From the NCBI GenBank assembly GCA_002071445.1, contig MWFE01000020.1, positions 53,222 through 117,221 of the forward strand: a DNA stretch of 64,000 nt, in the 5' to 3' direction. The stretch comes from Bacteroidetes bacterium ADurb.Bin008 (GTDB lineage: Bacteria; Bacteroidota; Bacteroidia; Bacteroidales; Tenuifilaceae). The translations under genes were made by a program, and so were the position numbers. The notes beneath the pieces are model-generated. The model worked only from the letters and a program-made list of their open reading frames with translations, was not told where the DNA came from and did no database searches. Below, piece by piece: positions 39,305 through 48,293 of the stretch (within the stretch, counting starts at the first letter, position 1; each line of letters begins with the position of its first letter).

Positions 39305-40198
39305 ATGAAGCGTTGGAGCCCTGCTTATCTGTATGCCGGATTAACCATCCTTTTTTGGGGAACGGCAGCATCGGCTTTTAAATATACGCTGAGCCATTTC
39401 AGTTTTATCCAACTTTTAGTTTGGTCGTCCCTTGCTTCAACGGCTTTGCTGTTTTTAATCTTGCTATTTAGCGGTAAGTTTCCGATACTAAGGAAAGCAA
39501 CCCGTAAGGAGATTTTCCCATCGGTTTTCTTAGGGCTCATCAATCCGTTTTTATATTACATTATTTTGTTTAGGGCATACGAGCTACTGCCTGCCCAGGT
39601 GGCGCAACCGCTTAACTTCATCTGGCCGCTGGTACTGGTGCTGCTTTCGGTGCCATTCCTTGGCGAAAGGTTGTCGATGAGAAGCATTTTGTGCTTGATA
39701 GTCAGTTTCTTTGGCGTGGTGCTCATATCTTCGCAAGGAAATCCTTTGGGTTTAAAGATTCAGAGCCCTTTGGGGGTTATGCTGGCACTTTTAAGTTCCA
39801 TTATCTGGGCACTCTATTGGATACTAAACCTAAAATATTCGCGCATTGATACCGTTGTACGTTTATTCCTTAACTTCCTGTTTGCCTCGGTTTATGCTTT
39901 ACTGGCAACCCTGTTCTTTTCCGATTTTTGGGATTTCAATTTTTATGGTATAGCGGGCTCATTTTACGTTGGTTCTTTCGAAATGGGTATTACCTTTGTT
40001 CTATGGTTGAAAGCATTGAGTTTGGCCGAAAGCAAGGCCAGGTTGAATAATGTTATTTACCTGGTTCCTTTTATATCATTGCTTTTCATCCACTTTTTTG
40101 TGGGCGAAACTATTTATTGGACCACAATTGCGGGGTTGTGTATTATTGTGGGGAGTATTCTGTTTCAGCAATTTGGCGCAAAAACAAAAAAGGTTTAA
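39305..40198 (+). CDS. EamA/DMT-family transporter
   Basis: A 297-residue integral membrane protein with about ten predicted helices in two EamA repeats. Features include LTILFWGTAASAFKYTL at the N terminus and PAQVAQPLNFIWPLVLVLLS mid-protein. Drug/metabolite transporters of this group usually export amino acids, metabolites or nucleotide precursors; substrate unknown. It precedes the S41 peptidase gene by 12 bases, so the two may be cotranscribed. Confidence 0.87.
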   Translation: MKRWSPAYLYAGLTILFWGTAASAFKYTLSHFSFIQLLVWSSLASTALLFLILLFSGKFPILRKATRKEIFPSVFLGLINPFLYYIILFRAYELLPAQVAQPLNFIWPLVLVLLSVPFLGERLSMRSILCLIVSFFGVVLISSQGNPLGLKIQSPLGVMLALLSSIIWALYWILNLKYSRIDTVVRLFLNFLFASVYALLATLFFSDFWDFNFYGIAGSFYVGSFEMGITFVLWLKALSLAESKARLNNVIYLVPFISLLFIHFFVGETIYWTTIAGLCIIVGSILFQQFGAKTKKV

Positions 40199-40210
40199 AC
40201 TAATAGAGAT

Positions 40211-41482
40211 ATGAAGGCAAAACACTTAACAAATGCAAGGCTTGCACTCTGCATATTGGCTTTTACGCTATTGGTAAGTTGTTCTAAATCCGATACATCG
40301 CCCAATATGGAAGCCAACAAAGACCTTATGTCCATAATGGACGACTATTATCTTTGGTACGATAAGATGCCAAGCGTGAAATATGAGAATTACTATTCGC
40401 CCAACGAACTTTTAGAGGCTTTGAGATATAGAGAGTTGGACAAATGGAGTTACATCACCACAAGGCAGGAGATAGAGGCATACTACGATGATGCTCAATT
40501 TATTGGCTTTGGAATAGGAATGGCCTTTGACCAGAACGGTAAGCTGTGGATTACATTTATTTTCGATGATTCACCTCTTAGAAAGCATGGGGTGGATCGA
40601 GGATGGAGAATTGATGCGCTCAATGGCGTTAAACCCACCCCATCAAATGTCAATGACCTCTTTGGCCCGTCGAATGTCGGTGTTACAGTTGATTTTGCGA
40701 TGATTAACCCCGATGGCGAAACGGTACGTTTTTCTGCTTCCAAAAGAGCTGTAACCATGAATACTGTGCTGTTGGATACGGTTTATTCCGCCGGACAGGG
40801 GAAGGTGGCGTACATAGTTCTCAAAGGATTCATTGGGAAAACCAATCAGGAGTTGGATCAGGCGTTTGGAAACTTCCTTTCGCAGGGGGTTAGCGATCTT
40901 ATTGTTGACCTTAGGTATAACACAGGAGGATTGGTGGATGCAGCTTCATACCTTAGCGACCTGATGGCTGGGTACACGGCCAATAACCAAATCCTTGGAA
41001 CTTATGTCCACAACGAGAAACAATCGAAGTTGAATAAGCCCATTTACATTAAGAAAAGAGCCAACTCACTGAATATTAGTAGGGCCGTTTTCATCACTTC
41101 CGGCCAATCGGCATCGGCCAGTGAATTGGCAATCAATGGGTTATTCCCTTATTTGGATTTAACTCTGGTTGGATCAAAAACCTACGGAAAGCCGGTGGGT
41201 ATGTATGTCTTTACTTCGGACAACTATGACTGGGCCTTCATTCCCATTTGCTTTAAAATACTCAATGCCAATAATGAGGGTGATTATTACAATGGCATTC
41301 CCGTTGATATTAATCAAATTGATGGCATCAATTATCCTTTCGGCAACCTTGATGAGCCGTGTTTAAACTCGGCCATAGCTTTTATCCAGGGGCTTGCTCC
41401 CAAGTATGGCATGCCATCTGCAAACGAAAGGCTGGAGTATCCCATTCAAAAAGGGCTGTATGGCGAAATAGGAGCGTGGTAG
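40211..41482 (+). CDS. S41-family peptidase, lipoprotein
   Basis: A 423-residue serine protease of the C-terminal processing peptidase family. The N terminus is a lipoprotein signal (LAFTLLVSCSKSD-like lipobox before Cys), so it is probably anchored in an outer or inner membrane. A PDZ-like segment (FGIGMAFDQNGKLW, DSPLRKHGVDRGWRIDAL) precedes the protease domain. Catalytic Ser302 in SGQSASASE and Lys327 in TYGKPV are 25 residues apart, as in Tsp. Substrate unknown. Confidence 0.9.
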   Translation: MKAKHLTNARLALCILAFTLLVSCSKSDTSPNMEANKDLMSIMDDYYLWYDKMPSVKYENYYSPNELLEALRYRELDKWSYITTRQEIEAYYDDAQFIGFGIGMAFDQNGKLWITFIFDDSPLRKHGVDRGWRIDALNGVKPTPSNVNDLFGPSNVGVTVDFAMINPDGETVRFSASKRAVTMNTVLLDTVYSAGQGKVAYIVLKGFIGKTNQELDQAFGNFLSQGVSDLIVDLRYNTGGLVDAASYLSDLMAGYTANNQILGTYVHNEKQSKLNKPIYIKKRANSLNISRAVFITSGQSASASELAINGLFPYLDLTLVGSKTYGKPVGMYVFTSDNYDWAFIPICFKILNANNEGDYYNGIPVDINQIDGINYPFGNLDEPCLNSAIAFIQGLAPKYGMPSANERLEYPIQKGLYGEIGAW

Positions 41483-41538
41483 CGCTGGCTTTTTTACAAT
41501 CCGTTTCAAATTTCAATTCAGGAGAGAAACCTATTTGT

Positions 41539-41546
41539 TATCTTTG
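41539..41546 (+). promoter_or_regulatory. -7 element for ruvC
   Basis: TATCTTTG, 26 bases before the ruvC ATG. A weak TTTC/TTCA stretch stands in the -33 position. Confidence 0.5.
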
Positions 41547-41572
41547 TATCTCGAAACGGAATCCATTGATAA

Positions 41573-42136
41573 ATGAACCAACAGCCCGAAAAGGTAATCC
41601 TTGGCATTGATCCCGGCACCAACGTTCTGGGTTATGGTGTGATAAGAACCTTCGGGAAGAATCGGGTAGAATTGGTTGTTATGGGTATCATCGAGTTGAG
41701 CAAATACTCCGATCATTACCTTAAATTGAAGGCAATCTACGAACGAATACAACAGCTTGTAACAGAATACTTGCCCGATGAGGTGGCCATTGAGTCTCCT
41801 TTCTTTGGGAAGAACGTGCAGAGCATGTTGAAACTTGGACGGGCTCAAGGGGTTGCCATGGCCGCTGCACTTTCGCGGTCGGTGCCCATATTCGAGTATG
41901 CCCCGCGGAAGATAAAGATGGCCATTACCGGCCAGGGCAATGCCTCGAAGGAGCAAGTGGCGTCCATGCTTAAAAGCATTCTGAAAATGGATGAGTTGAC
42001 TCCCAGCAAGCTCGATGCAACTGATGGTCTGGCTGCTGCAGTTTGCCATTTCTTTCAGCAGAAAGTAGGGATGAGCAGTGGCAAATCGGGCGGATGGAAT
42101 GAGTTTATTAAGAACAATCCGGGAAGGGTGATGTGA
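41573..42136 (+). CDS. ruvC: Crossover junction endodeoxyribonuclease RuvC
   Basis: A 187-residue Holliday-junction resolvase. The acidic active-site residues are in [23 protein letters not shown] and [14 protein letters not shown]. It cuts junctions moved by RuvAB. ruvA/B are not in this window. It heads a plausible group with a small membrane protein and mutL. Confidence 0.95.
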   Translation: MNQQPEKVILGIDPGTNVLGYGVIRTFGKNRVELVVMGIIELSKYSDHYLKLKAIYERIQQLVTEYLPDEVAIESPFFGKNVQSMLKLGRAQGVAMAAALSRSVPIFEYAPRKIKMAITGQGNASKEQVASMLKSILKMDELTPSKLDATDGLAAAVCHFFQQKVGMSSGKSGGWNEFIKNNPGRVM

Positions 42137-42194
42137 GAGAGGGCTTGACTACTCACATCTTGATTTAACAATAAAAAAAGGAGGATAGGAAACC

Positions 42195-42473
42195 ATGAGC
42201 AGGATCTCTTTTTTTAGGGTTCCGAAACCAAAGCAATTTAAGTACGAGCCCATATTTTACGACGAGCGGAAAGAAGCCCTCAAGCTTCGTGAGCAGCAGA
42301 TTAAACAAGAGTTGGGACTGGCCGATCCCAACGAACCAAGGGTTTCCAACATAAAAGGCAGGATGAGGGAATACTACAAACATAACCTTCGACACAAAAG
42401 CAGAGGGAATATCCGGTTTATTATCACCCTAATAATCCTTTGCATTCTTATGTACTTCCTCCTGTACCATTAA
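42195..42473 (+). CDS. Small membrane-anchored protein, function unknown
   Basis: A 92-residue protein between ruvC and mutL. Residues 1-70 are very charged, with PKPKQFKYEPIFYDERKE and a helix rich in K/R/E. Residues ~74-90 form one hydrophobic helix (FIITLIILCILMYFLLY), so the charged part probably faces the cytoplasm and the C terminus is in the membrane. A start-proximal GGAGG-type site (aggaggata) precedes the ATG. I do not recognise the family; the repair-gene setting is suggestive only. Confidence 0.75.
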   Translation: MSRISFFRVPKPKQFKYEPIFYDERKEALKLREQQIKQELGLADPNEPRVSNIKGRMREYYKHNLRHKSRGNIRFIITLIILCILMYFLLYH

Positions 42474-42484
42474 CAAGCAAGAGT

Positions 42485-44326
42485 ATGCCCGATATAATTC
42501 AACTTTTACCTGATTCGGTGGCAAACCAGATTGCAGCCGGTGAAGTAGTTCAACGACCGGCCAGCGTTGTTAAAGAGTTGCTGGAGAATGCCGTTGATGC
42601 TCAAAGCCGTAGCATTGAAGTTAACGTTCGCGATGGGGGTAAAGCGCTCATACAGGTCGTTGACGACGGCATTGGCATGTCCGAAACCGATAGCCGACTT
42701 TGCTTCGAACGCCATGCCACTTCGAAAATTCGCGAGGCGAATGACCTGTTTGCCATTAAAACCATGGGTTTCAGAGGCGAAGCCTTGGCCTCCATTGCCG
42801 CAGTTGCAGAGGTGGAGTTGCGAACCCGCCGCTCAGTTGATGAGGTAGGCACATTAATCCGCATATCGGGCTCAGAGGTTGTGGATCACGAACCCGTTGG
42901 ATGCTCCGTGGGCAGTTCGGTAACAGTTAAAAACCTTTTTTTCAACGTTCCCGCACGTCGCAAGTTTTTAAAAAGTTCTTCATTGGAGTTAAAACACGTC
43001 ATTGGCGAATTTCAACGCGTAGCCTTGTCGAAAAACCATATCGGTTTTATACTAAATCATAACGGGGCAGGTATTTACAATGTTCCGGCAGCACCACTAA
43101 AGCAGCGTATAATCAGCTTAATGGGGCGGTCGCTTAATCAACATTTACTCGATTTGAACACCAATACATCGGTGGTAAAAATTACCGGTTACATTGGTGA
43201 TCCCCAGAGTGCAAAGAAAACTCCCGGAGAGCAATTCTTCTTTGTCAATGGTAGGTTTATGAAAAATCCATACCTGCACAAAGCCTTGATGATGGCATAC
43301 GAAAAGTTGCTGCCACAGGACGCTATTCCGCCCTACTTCATTTTCCTTGAGGTTGATCCCCAGAACATTGATGTGAACATTCATCCCACCAAAACCGAAA
43401 TTAAGTTTGAGGACGAGAGGGTGCTATGGCAAATACTTCACGCATCGGTGAAGGAAGCCCTGGGTAAATTTGCCGTTGTGCCATCCATTGACTTCGAAAG
43501 CGAGATGGTAATCGACATACCTTTCTTCCCAAAAAGTGCACCTGTAAGCCCGCCCGAAGTGGAGATAAATCCCAATTACAATCCTTTTAATGGAGAGCAT
43601 GCCGGAAGGATACCCAAGGGCTATTCGCACAAACCATCGGAGACTTCGGTTAAGGGATGGCAAAACCTTTTCCATCAGGAAAGGGGAAGCGGCTTTGAGG
43701 ATGCTGATACCAAAAAATCGACCGATCTTTTTGATGACGGAAGTTCCGGTGTGGTATTTCCCAATGCGGCACAGCGTTTTTTTCAGCTAAAAAACAGGTA
43801 TATCCTCACCTCGGTAAAATCGGGGTTGATGATAATTGACCAGAAGAGGGCACACGAACGAATTCTCTACGAGAGCTACCTGCTTAACCTTTCCATGGGC
43901 CCTGTTAGTACCCAACAGGAGTTGTTTCCGCAGTCAATCGATCTTAGTGCCGGCGACCTGGCGCTGCTTTCGTCTCTTGTGGATGATTTGGCTACCCTTG
44001 GTGTCAGCATCAGCTTCTTGGGGCAAAATACCATTTCGGTGAACGCCTTACCTGCCAATCTGAAAATATCCAGTCCCGAACAGCTTATTCACGATTTTAT
44101 CAATTCGTTTAAAGAGGATGTTGGAAATCAAAGTATTGATGTCCATCAGAAGCTTTCCAAGGCATTGGCTAAGGCTTCGTCCATTCCCTACAACCGAAAG
44201 TTAGAGCCCATTGAAATGCAGGATTTGGTGGACAAACTTTTTGCCTGTCAGTTCCCAAGTATTTCGCCCGATGGTAAACCTACCATTACCACCATCACCA
44301 CCGATGAGCTGGATAAACGGTTTTAA
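42485..44326 (+). CDS. mutL: DNA mismatch repair protein MutL
   Basis: A 613-residue MutL. The GHKL ATPase has LLENAVDAQ, DDGIGM and GFRGEALASIAAV, and the second domain has the SSVTVKNLFFNVPARRKFLK region. The C-terminal domain carries a degenerate endonuclease motif: DQKRAHERILYE (from Asp452) where nicking MutLs have DQHAxxExxxxE, and SPDGKPT in place of CPHGRP. The ATG at 42485 is chosen because MPDIIQLLPDSVANQIAAGEV is the family start; the upstream frame is inside the previous gene. Confidence 0.94.
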   Translation: MPDIIQLLPDSVANQIAAGEVVQRPASVVKELLENAVDAQSRSIEVNVRDGGKALIQVVDDGIGMSETDSRLCFERHATSKIREANDLFAIKTMGFRGEALASIAAVAEVELRTRRSVDEVGTLIRISGSEVVDHEPVGCSVGSSVTVKNLFFNVPARRKFLKSSSLELKHVIGEFQRVALSKNHIGFILNHNGAGIYNVPAAPLKQRIISLMGRSLNQHLLDLNTNTSVVKITGYIGDPQSAKKTPGEQFFFVNGRFMKNPYLHKALMMAYEKLLPQDAIPPYFIFLEVDPQNIDVNIHPTKTEIKFEDERVLWQILHASVKEALGKFAVVPSIDFESEMVIDIPFFPKSAPVSPPEVEINPNYNPFNGEHAGRIPKGYSHKPSETSVKGWQNLFHQERGSGFEDADTKKSTDLFDDGSSGVVFPNAAQRFFQLKNRYILTSVKSGLMIIDQKRAHERILYESYLLNLSMGPVSTQQELFPQSIDLSAGDLALLSSLVDDLATLGVSISFLGQNTISVNALPANLKISSPEQLIHDFINSFKEDVGNQSIDVHQKLSKALAKASSIPYNRKLEPIEMQDLVDKLFACQFPSISPDGKPTITTITTDELDKRF

Positions 44327-44345
44327 TTAGACCATATTTTTTAAC

Positions 44346-44368
44346 TTTGACATTTCTTAGATGTCAAA
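44346..44368. repeat. 8-bp inverted repeat downstream of mutL
   Basis: TTTGACAT and ATGTCAAA with a 7-base spacer, overlapping a TAACTTTG (44342-44349) that could be a -7 element for the rhomboid gene 150 bases on. A further TTGACATC half-copy follows at about 44397. Possible operator. Confidence 0.45.
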
Positions 44369-44497
44369 AGGTTGCATTAGTGCATTTTTAGGGGGATTGA
44401 CATCAAATTATCATATTTAAACATTGAGTGCGAGAACGTTGTTATCTCATTGTTCCCCTTTTTTTAAAAAAGTAGTAAGCATCAAGTAGCAAACGCC

Positions 44498-45241
44498 ATG
44501 AATTACAGTCGCATTTCGTTTTTTCAGAATACTCCAACGGTGGTTAAAAATTTGATAATCATCAATGTTATCATGCTTTTAGCTACTTATGTGCTTGGTA
44601 ATATGGGGGTTGACCTTAATCGCACTTTGGGCCTTTACTTTTTCCAGTCGCCGCATTTCAGGCCATTCCAACTGGTTACCCATATGTTTATGCACGGGGG
44701 GATTGCACACCTTTTCTTCAATATGTTTGCGCTGTACATGTTTGGGAGAGTTTTGGAACAGGTATGGGGAGGTAAGCGGTTTTTTGTTTACTACTTCTTC
44801 ACAGGCATTGGTGCAGCGTTGCTGCATAATTTTGTTAACTATTTAGAAGCGCAGGCCATAATGTCGAACCTTACCCCCGAGCAAATAGCGGTGGTGAAGT
44901 CGGAGGGGACAGCAGTTTTCCTTAAAGGACAGAACTACAGCCACCAGGCCATGGGAGCCTTAAACCTGATTATGAATATCCCAACAGTAGGGGCATCGGG
45001 AGCGGTGTTTGGGGTGTTACTGGCATTCGGTATGTATTTCCCCAATACGGTGCTTATGCTCATATTCCCCCCCATACCCATCAAGGCCAAATACTTTGTG
45101 ATGATTTATGGTGGCATTGAGCTGTGGCTTGGGATAACGCAAGCCAACAGCAATATTGCTCACTTTGCTCATCTTGGTGGCATGCTCTTTGGGTTCATCC
45201 TTATCAGGCTTTGGCGTAAGAGCAGACACAAATTTTATTAA
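44498..45241 (+). CDS. Rhomboid-family intramembrane serine protease (first of two)
   Basis: A 247-residue membrane protein with about six helices. The dyad is complete: nucleophile Ser167 in GASGAVFG and His225 in AHFAHLGGMLFG; HLFFNMFALYMFG is the L1-adjacent helix. A ~45-residue hydrophilic insert follows the third helix (EAQAIMSNLTPEQIAVV). It cleaves transmembrane substrates, which are not identified. The second rhomboid gene begins 18 bases later. Confidence 0.9.
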   Translation: MNYSRISFFQNTPTVVKNLIIINVIMLLATYVLGNMGVDLNRTLGLYFFQSPHFRPFQLVTHMFMHGGIAHLFFNMFALYMFGRVLEQVWGGKRFFVYYFFTGIGAALLHNFVNYLEAQAIMSNLTPEQIAVVKSEGTAVFLKGQNYSHQAMGALNLIMNIPTVGASGAVFGVLLAFGMYFPNTVLMLIFPPIPIKAKYFVMIYGGIELWLGITQANSNIAHFAHLGGMLFGFILIRLWRKSRHKFY

Positions 45242-45259
45242 TCGGTTTAAGCGAATGGC

Positions 45260-46147
45260 ATGGTGAACATTTGGCAAGAAATTAGGCAATCCTTTAGAAA
45301 CGGGGGAATTCTGGTTAAATTAATCTATGTTAACCTTGGAGTTTTTTTGATTTACAATTTAGTTAAAGTCTTTTTGTTCTTAGGAGGTAGCGCTTTTCAT
45401 ACAGAGCTCACCCGTTTTTTGGCAGTACCTGCTTATTTACCCAACCTTGCGCATCGCCCCTGGACTGTTTTTACCTACATGTTTTTTCACGAAGGGTTCA
45501 TCCATATCCTTTTCAATCTTCTGTGGCTTTACTGGCTGGGAAGAATATTCCTCAACTTCATGTCGGAACGCAAACTATTTGGGGTTTATATTATGGGAGG
45601 CCTATCGGGTGCTGCGTTTTACATCCTTTTCTACAATATTTTCCCGGTTTTTTCGGGAGTTCTCCCCGTATCATACGCTTTGGGTGCCTCAGCTTCCGTT
45701 TTGGCAGTGGTATTTGCAGCTGCAACTTACGCCCCAAACCTTCGGTTGAATTTAATGTTCATCGGTCCCGTTGCACTTAAATACATAGCATTGGTTATGG
45801 TTCTTTTAGATATTGTTGGGATGGCAGGTTCCAATGCCGGCGGACATATTGCCCATCTTGGCGGGGCACTTTTTGGCTATCTGTTCATTTACTTTCAGAA
45901 GTTAAATGTAAATTTGATAAAACCTGTTGACTGGTTTATGGATTTTGTTTTTGCCGGTCAGTCAAAAATGCGCAGAAAGAAAATGCGGGTGGAGTACAGG
46001 AAAACTTCGGATGATTACGAGTATAATCGGATGAAAGCCGAAAAACAGGCTGAAATTGATAGGATATTAGATAAAATTTCCAAAGCCGGTTACGATAGCC
46101 TTTCGGCTGAGGAAAAGAAAACGCTGTTTCAAATGAAGGATAGATAA
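45260..46147 (+). CDS. Rhomboid-family intramembrane serine protease with C-terminal tail (second)
   Basis: A 295-residue protein: six probable membrane helices, nucleophile Ser144 in GASASVLAV and His199 in AHLGGALFG. The last ~70 residues are a charged cytosolic tail (MRRKKMRVEYRKTS, then ILDKISKAGYDSLSAEE), a short domain seen at the end of some Bacteroidota rhomboids. Directly after the first rhomboid and 10 bases before the EEP-fold gene; these three may be one operon. Confidence 0.9.
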   Translation: MVNIWQEIRQSFRNGGILVKLIYVNLGVFLIYNLVKVFLFLGGSAFHTELTRFLAVPAYLPNLAHRPWTVFTYMFFHEGFIHILFNLLWLYWLGRIFLNFMSERKLFGVYIMGGLSGAAFYILFYNIFPVFSGVLPVSYALGASASVLAVVFAAATYAPNLRLNLMFIGPVALKYIALVMVLLDIVGMAGSNAGGHIAHLGGALFGYLFIYFQKLNVNLIKPVDWFMDFVFAGQSKMRRKKMRVEYRKTSDDYEYNRMKAEKQAEIDRILDKISKAGYDSLSAEEKKTLFQMKDR

Positions 46148-46157
46148 ACGCTATGGT

Positions 46158-47246
46158 ATGCGAAGGTTTATTGATAGAATATTCCTTTTATTAACCCTCC
46201 TTTCGGCCATACTTCTGCTGCTGGCATACCTGTCAATTTACGTTAAGCCAACCCTTTTCTGGATTATTGGCCTTTTCGGTTTGGCCTATCCTGTCCTGTT
46301 GCTGCTCAACCTTGCGCTTTTTGTCTTCTGGGTACTTCGGTGGAAATGGGGTTTTGTTATTCCTTTGATTGCCATTCTTTTAGGCATAAATCACTTTTCC
46401 TGTTTCTTCCGGTTTCCCTTTGGGAAGGATGGAATTGAAGGCAAGGATGACGTGAAGATTTTAACATATAACGTTAACCTTTTTCAGCTGTCGGCTTGGG
46501 AAAAGAATCCGCCAACCCACAAGCAGATTTTTGACTTTATCCGCAAGGAGAGCCCCGATATTATCTGCTTACAGGAATTTTACGTGGTTGATGATAAGTT
46601 TACCGAAAAGCAGGCCAAGTCGTTGCGCAATTATCAGGTACATATTGGATATCTTGTAAAACGCAATAATTCAGGCTATGGACTGGCTACCTATAGCCGC
46701 TTTCCCATAGTGAATCAGGGGGTGATTAAGTTTGAAAACACAGCCAACTCTTGCATTTACACCGATTTGCTGATTGATGAGGATACCGTAAGAGTTTACA
46801 ATAACCACTTGCAATCCCTAAGACTCAATGAGAGGAATATCAACTTTTTACTGAGTCAGGAGTTTCGCAGGGAGAATCAGGCCATGGACGAAATCCGCGA
46901 CCTATCGTTTCGCTATCGCGATGCTTTGCAGAAAAGGGCATTGCAGGTTGAGCGGGTTACCGAGCACATCATGAACAGCCCTTATCCGGTGATAGTATGC
47001 GGCGATTTTAACGATTCTCCCATATCGTACAACTATTGGCAGATGCGCTATAACCTGAGCGATGCTTTCGTGGAAGCAGGGAAAGGGGTAGGGCATACCT
47101 ATAAAAAATATTTTCCCTCGTTTCGTATCGACTACATTCTGTACAATCCCATGTTCAGGGCAACGAGCTACCATTCTCCCAGGATAAATTACTCCGACCA
47201 CTATCCCGTGGTGGCAACCTTAAAGAAAAATAATTCAGATATTTAG
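46158..47246 (+). CDS. Membrane-anchored endonuclease/exonuclease/phosphatase-fold protein
   Basis: A 362-residue protein with three N-terminal transmembrane helices (~8-75) and a C-terminal EEP domain. All metal and phosphate motifs are in place: LTYNVNLF, ICLQEF, NNHLQSL, CGDFNDSP and YSDHYP. The EEP fold covers nucleases, sphingomyelinases and inositol phosphatases; the membrane anchor and missing signal peptide suggest the catalytic part is in the periplasm. The true substrate is unknown. Confidence 0.88.
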   Translation: MRRFIDRIFLLLTLLSAILLLLAYLSIYVKPTLFWIIGLFGLAYPVLLLLNLALFVFWVLRWKWGFVIPLIAILLGINHFSCFFRFPFGKDGIEGKDDVKILTYNVNLFQLSAWEKNPPTHKQIFDFIRKESPDIICLQEFYVVDDKFTEKQAKSLRNYQVHIGYLVKRNNSGYGLATYSRFPIVNQGVIKFENTANSCIYTDLLIDEDTVRVYNNHLQSLRLNERNINFLLSQEFRRENQAMDEIRDLSFRYRDALQKRALQVERVTEHIMNSPYPVIVCGDFNDSPISYNYWQMRYNLSDAFVEAGKGVGHTYKKYFPSFRIDYILYNPMFRATSYHSPRINYSDHYPVVATLKKNNSDI

Positions 47247-47266
47247 AGCAATATTGCTTGGAAAAA

Positions 47267-47293
47267 GTAAAAGGCTACAAGGGTAGCCTTTAC
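47267..47293. terminator. Stem-loop between converging genes
   Basis: GTAAAAGGCTAC pairs with GTAGCCTTTAC, but no T-run follows, so it is a weak terminator or an RNA-stabilising hairpin for the EEP-fold gene. Confidence 0.4.
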
Positions 47294-47435
47294 AAATATC
47301 GGGATGACGCAAACGGTGAAAAAATTATGGGTATAGTTTGAGCACTTTTTCCATTTTACACAGCTTGTGGGCTGTAGGTTAATAGGCCAACGGCCATTAA
47401 TAGCATGCCGGATTATACCAACCGGAAAAATGATT

Positions 47436-48158
47436 CTACTTGTTTTTTATGCTTCCTGACCCTAAAACCTTGGCCTCCACCTGCGGATTACCGGTGTAAA
47501 TTAAATCTCCGCTACCAATAATGTTTGCTTTAAGGTTTTCGCTAACAGATAGATAGGCGTCGCCCGATCCGGCAATGTTAACATCACCATTGGTAAATTC
47601 AATGTTTTTAAAAACAACATCTCCCGATCCGGCAATTTTAATATTGGCGCTGTTGGCTTTTCCTTCCCCCGAAATGGCAATATCGCCTGAGCCGGCTACT
47701 TTAGCGTTCACTACATCAACGGTAAGGTTGTCGATACGAACGTCTCCGCTGCCCGCAATGTTGATTGTAAGCGAATCGGTAGTTATGGGGCTAATAGCGT
47801 TAATATCGCCTGATCCGGCAATGTTAAGCTCTTCAACCTTAGGCATGGTGATGTGGATAGCTATTTTCCCTCCACGGGTAGAAAAAAACCGTTCCCCGTT
47901 GGTGTAGATTTTTAAGGTATTGCCCACAACTTTTGTTTCAATCTTTTCTAACAAAACTTTGTCAGCTTCTATCTTCACAAAATACTCATTGCCCTGCGTG
48001 AGAGAAACATTGGCAGGAACAGCCAAACTTATGCCCGTAAATCCTTGTAAATCCCTTTCTTCCTGTAAAACGATACCGCTAAGATCTGTACACCCAAAGG
48101 CTACAATGCCCAGACAAAAAGAGAAGGCAAAAAATGTACTTCGAACAATCTTTTTCAT
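47436..48158 (-). CDS. Head-GIN/DUF2807 lipoprotein
   Basis: A 240-residue secreted protein with a lipoprotein signal (VAFGC lipobox) and a right-handed parallel beta-helix built from regularly spaced GSGD motifs (at least seven, e.g. LNIAGSGDINAIS). The domain is common in Bacteroidota outer-surface or periplasmic proteins and has no agreed function. It is a single gene facing the EEP-fold gene, 100+ bases downstream of the fumarase terminator. Confidence 0.9.
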   Translation of the reverse strand: MKKIVRSTFFAFSFCLGIVAFGCTDLSGIVLQEERDLQGFTGISLAVPANVSLTQGNEYFVKIEADKVLLEKIETKVVGNTLKIYTNGERFFSTRGGKIAIHITMPKVEELNIAGSGDINAISPITTDSLTINIAGSGDVRIDNLTVDVVNAKVAGSGDIAISGEGKANSANIKIAGSGDVVFKNIEFTNGDVNIAGSGDAYLSVSENLKANIIGSGDLIYTGNPQVEAKVLGSGSIKNK

Positions 48159-48225
48159 GATGATTATGGTTTAGTTAGTAGTTGAGAGAATGACGACATT
48201 TCGATTTGATATGCTGCACGGGATT

Positions 48226-48266
48226 AAAAAAAACGGCTTCTCCTTTTAATGATAAGGTAGAAGCCG
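48226..48266 (-). terminator. Rho-independent terminator after fumarase
   Basis: On the minus strand CGGCTTCT pairs with AGAAGCCG across a ~17-base loop and is followed by eight T. Confidence 0.88.
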
Positions 48267-48293
48267 CATGGAGACAATAGATTGGGTAGGCGT

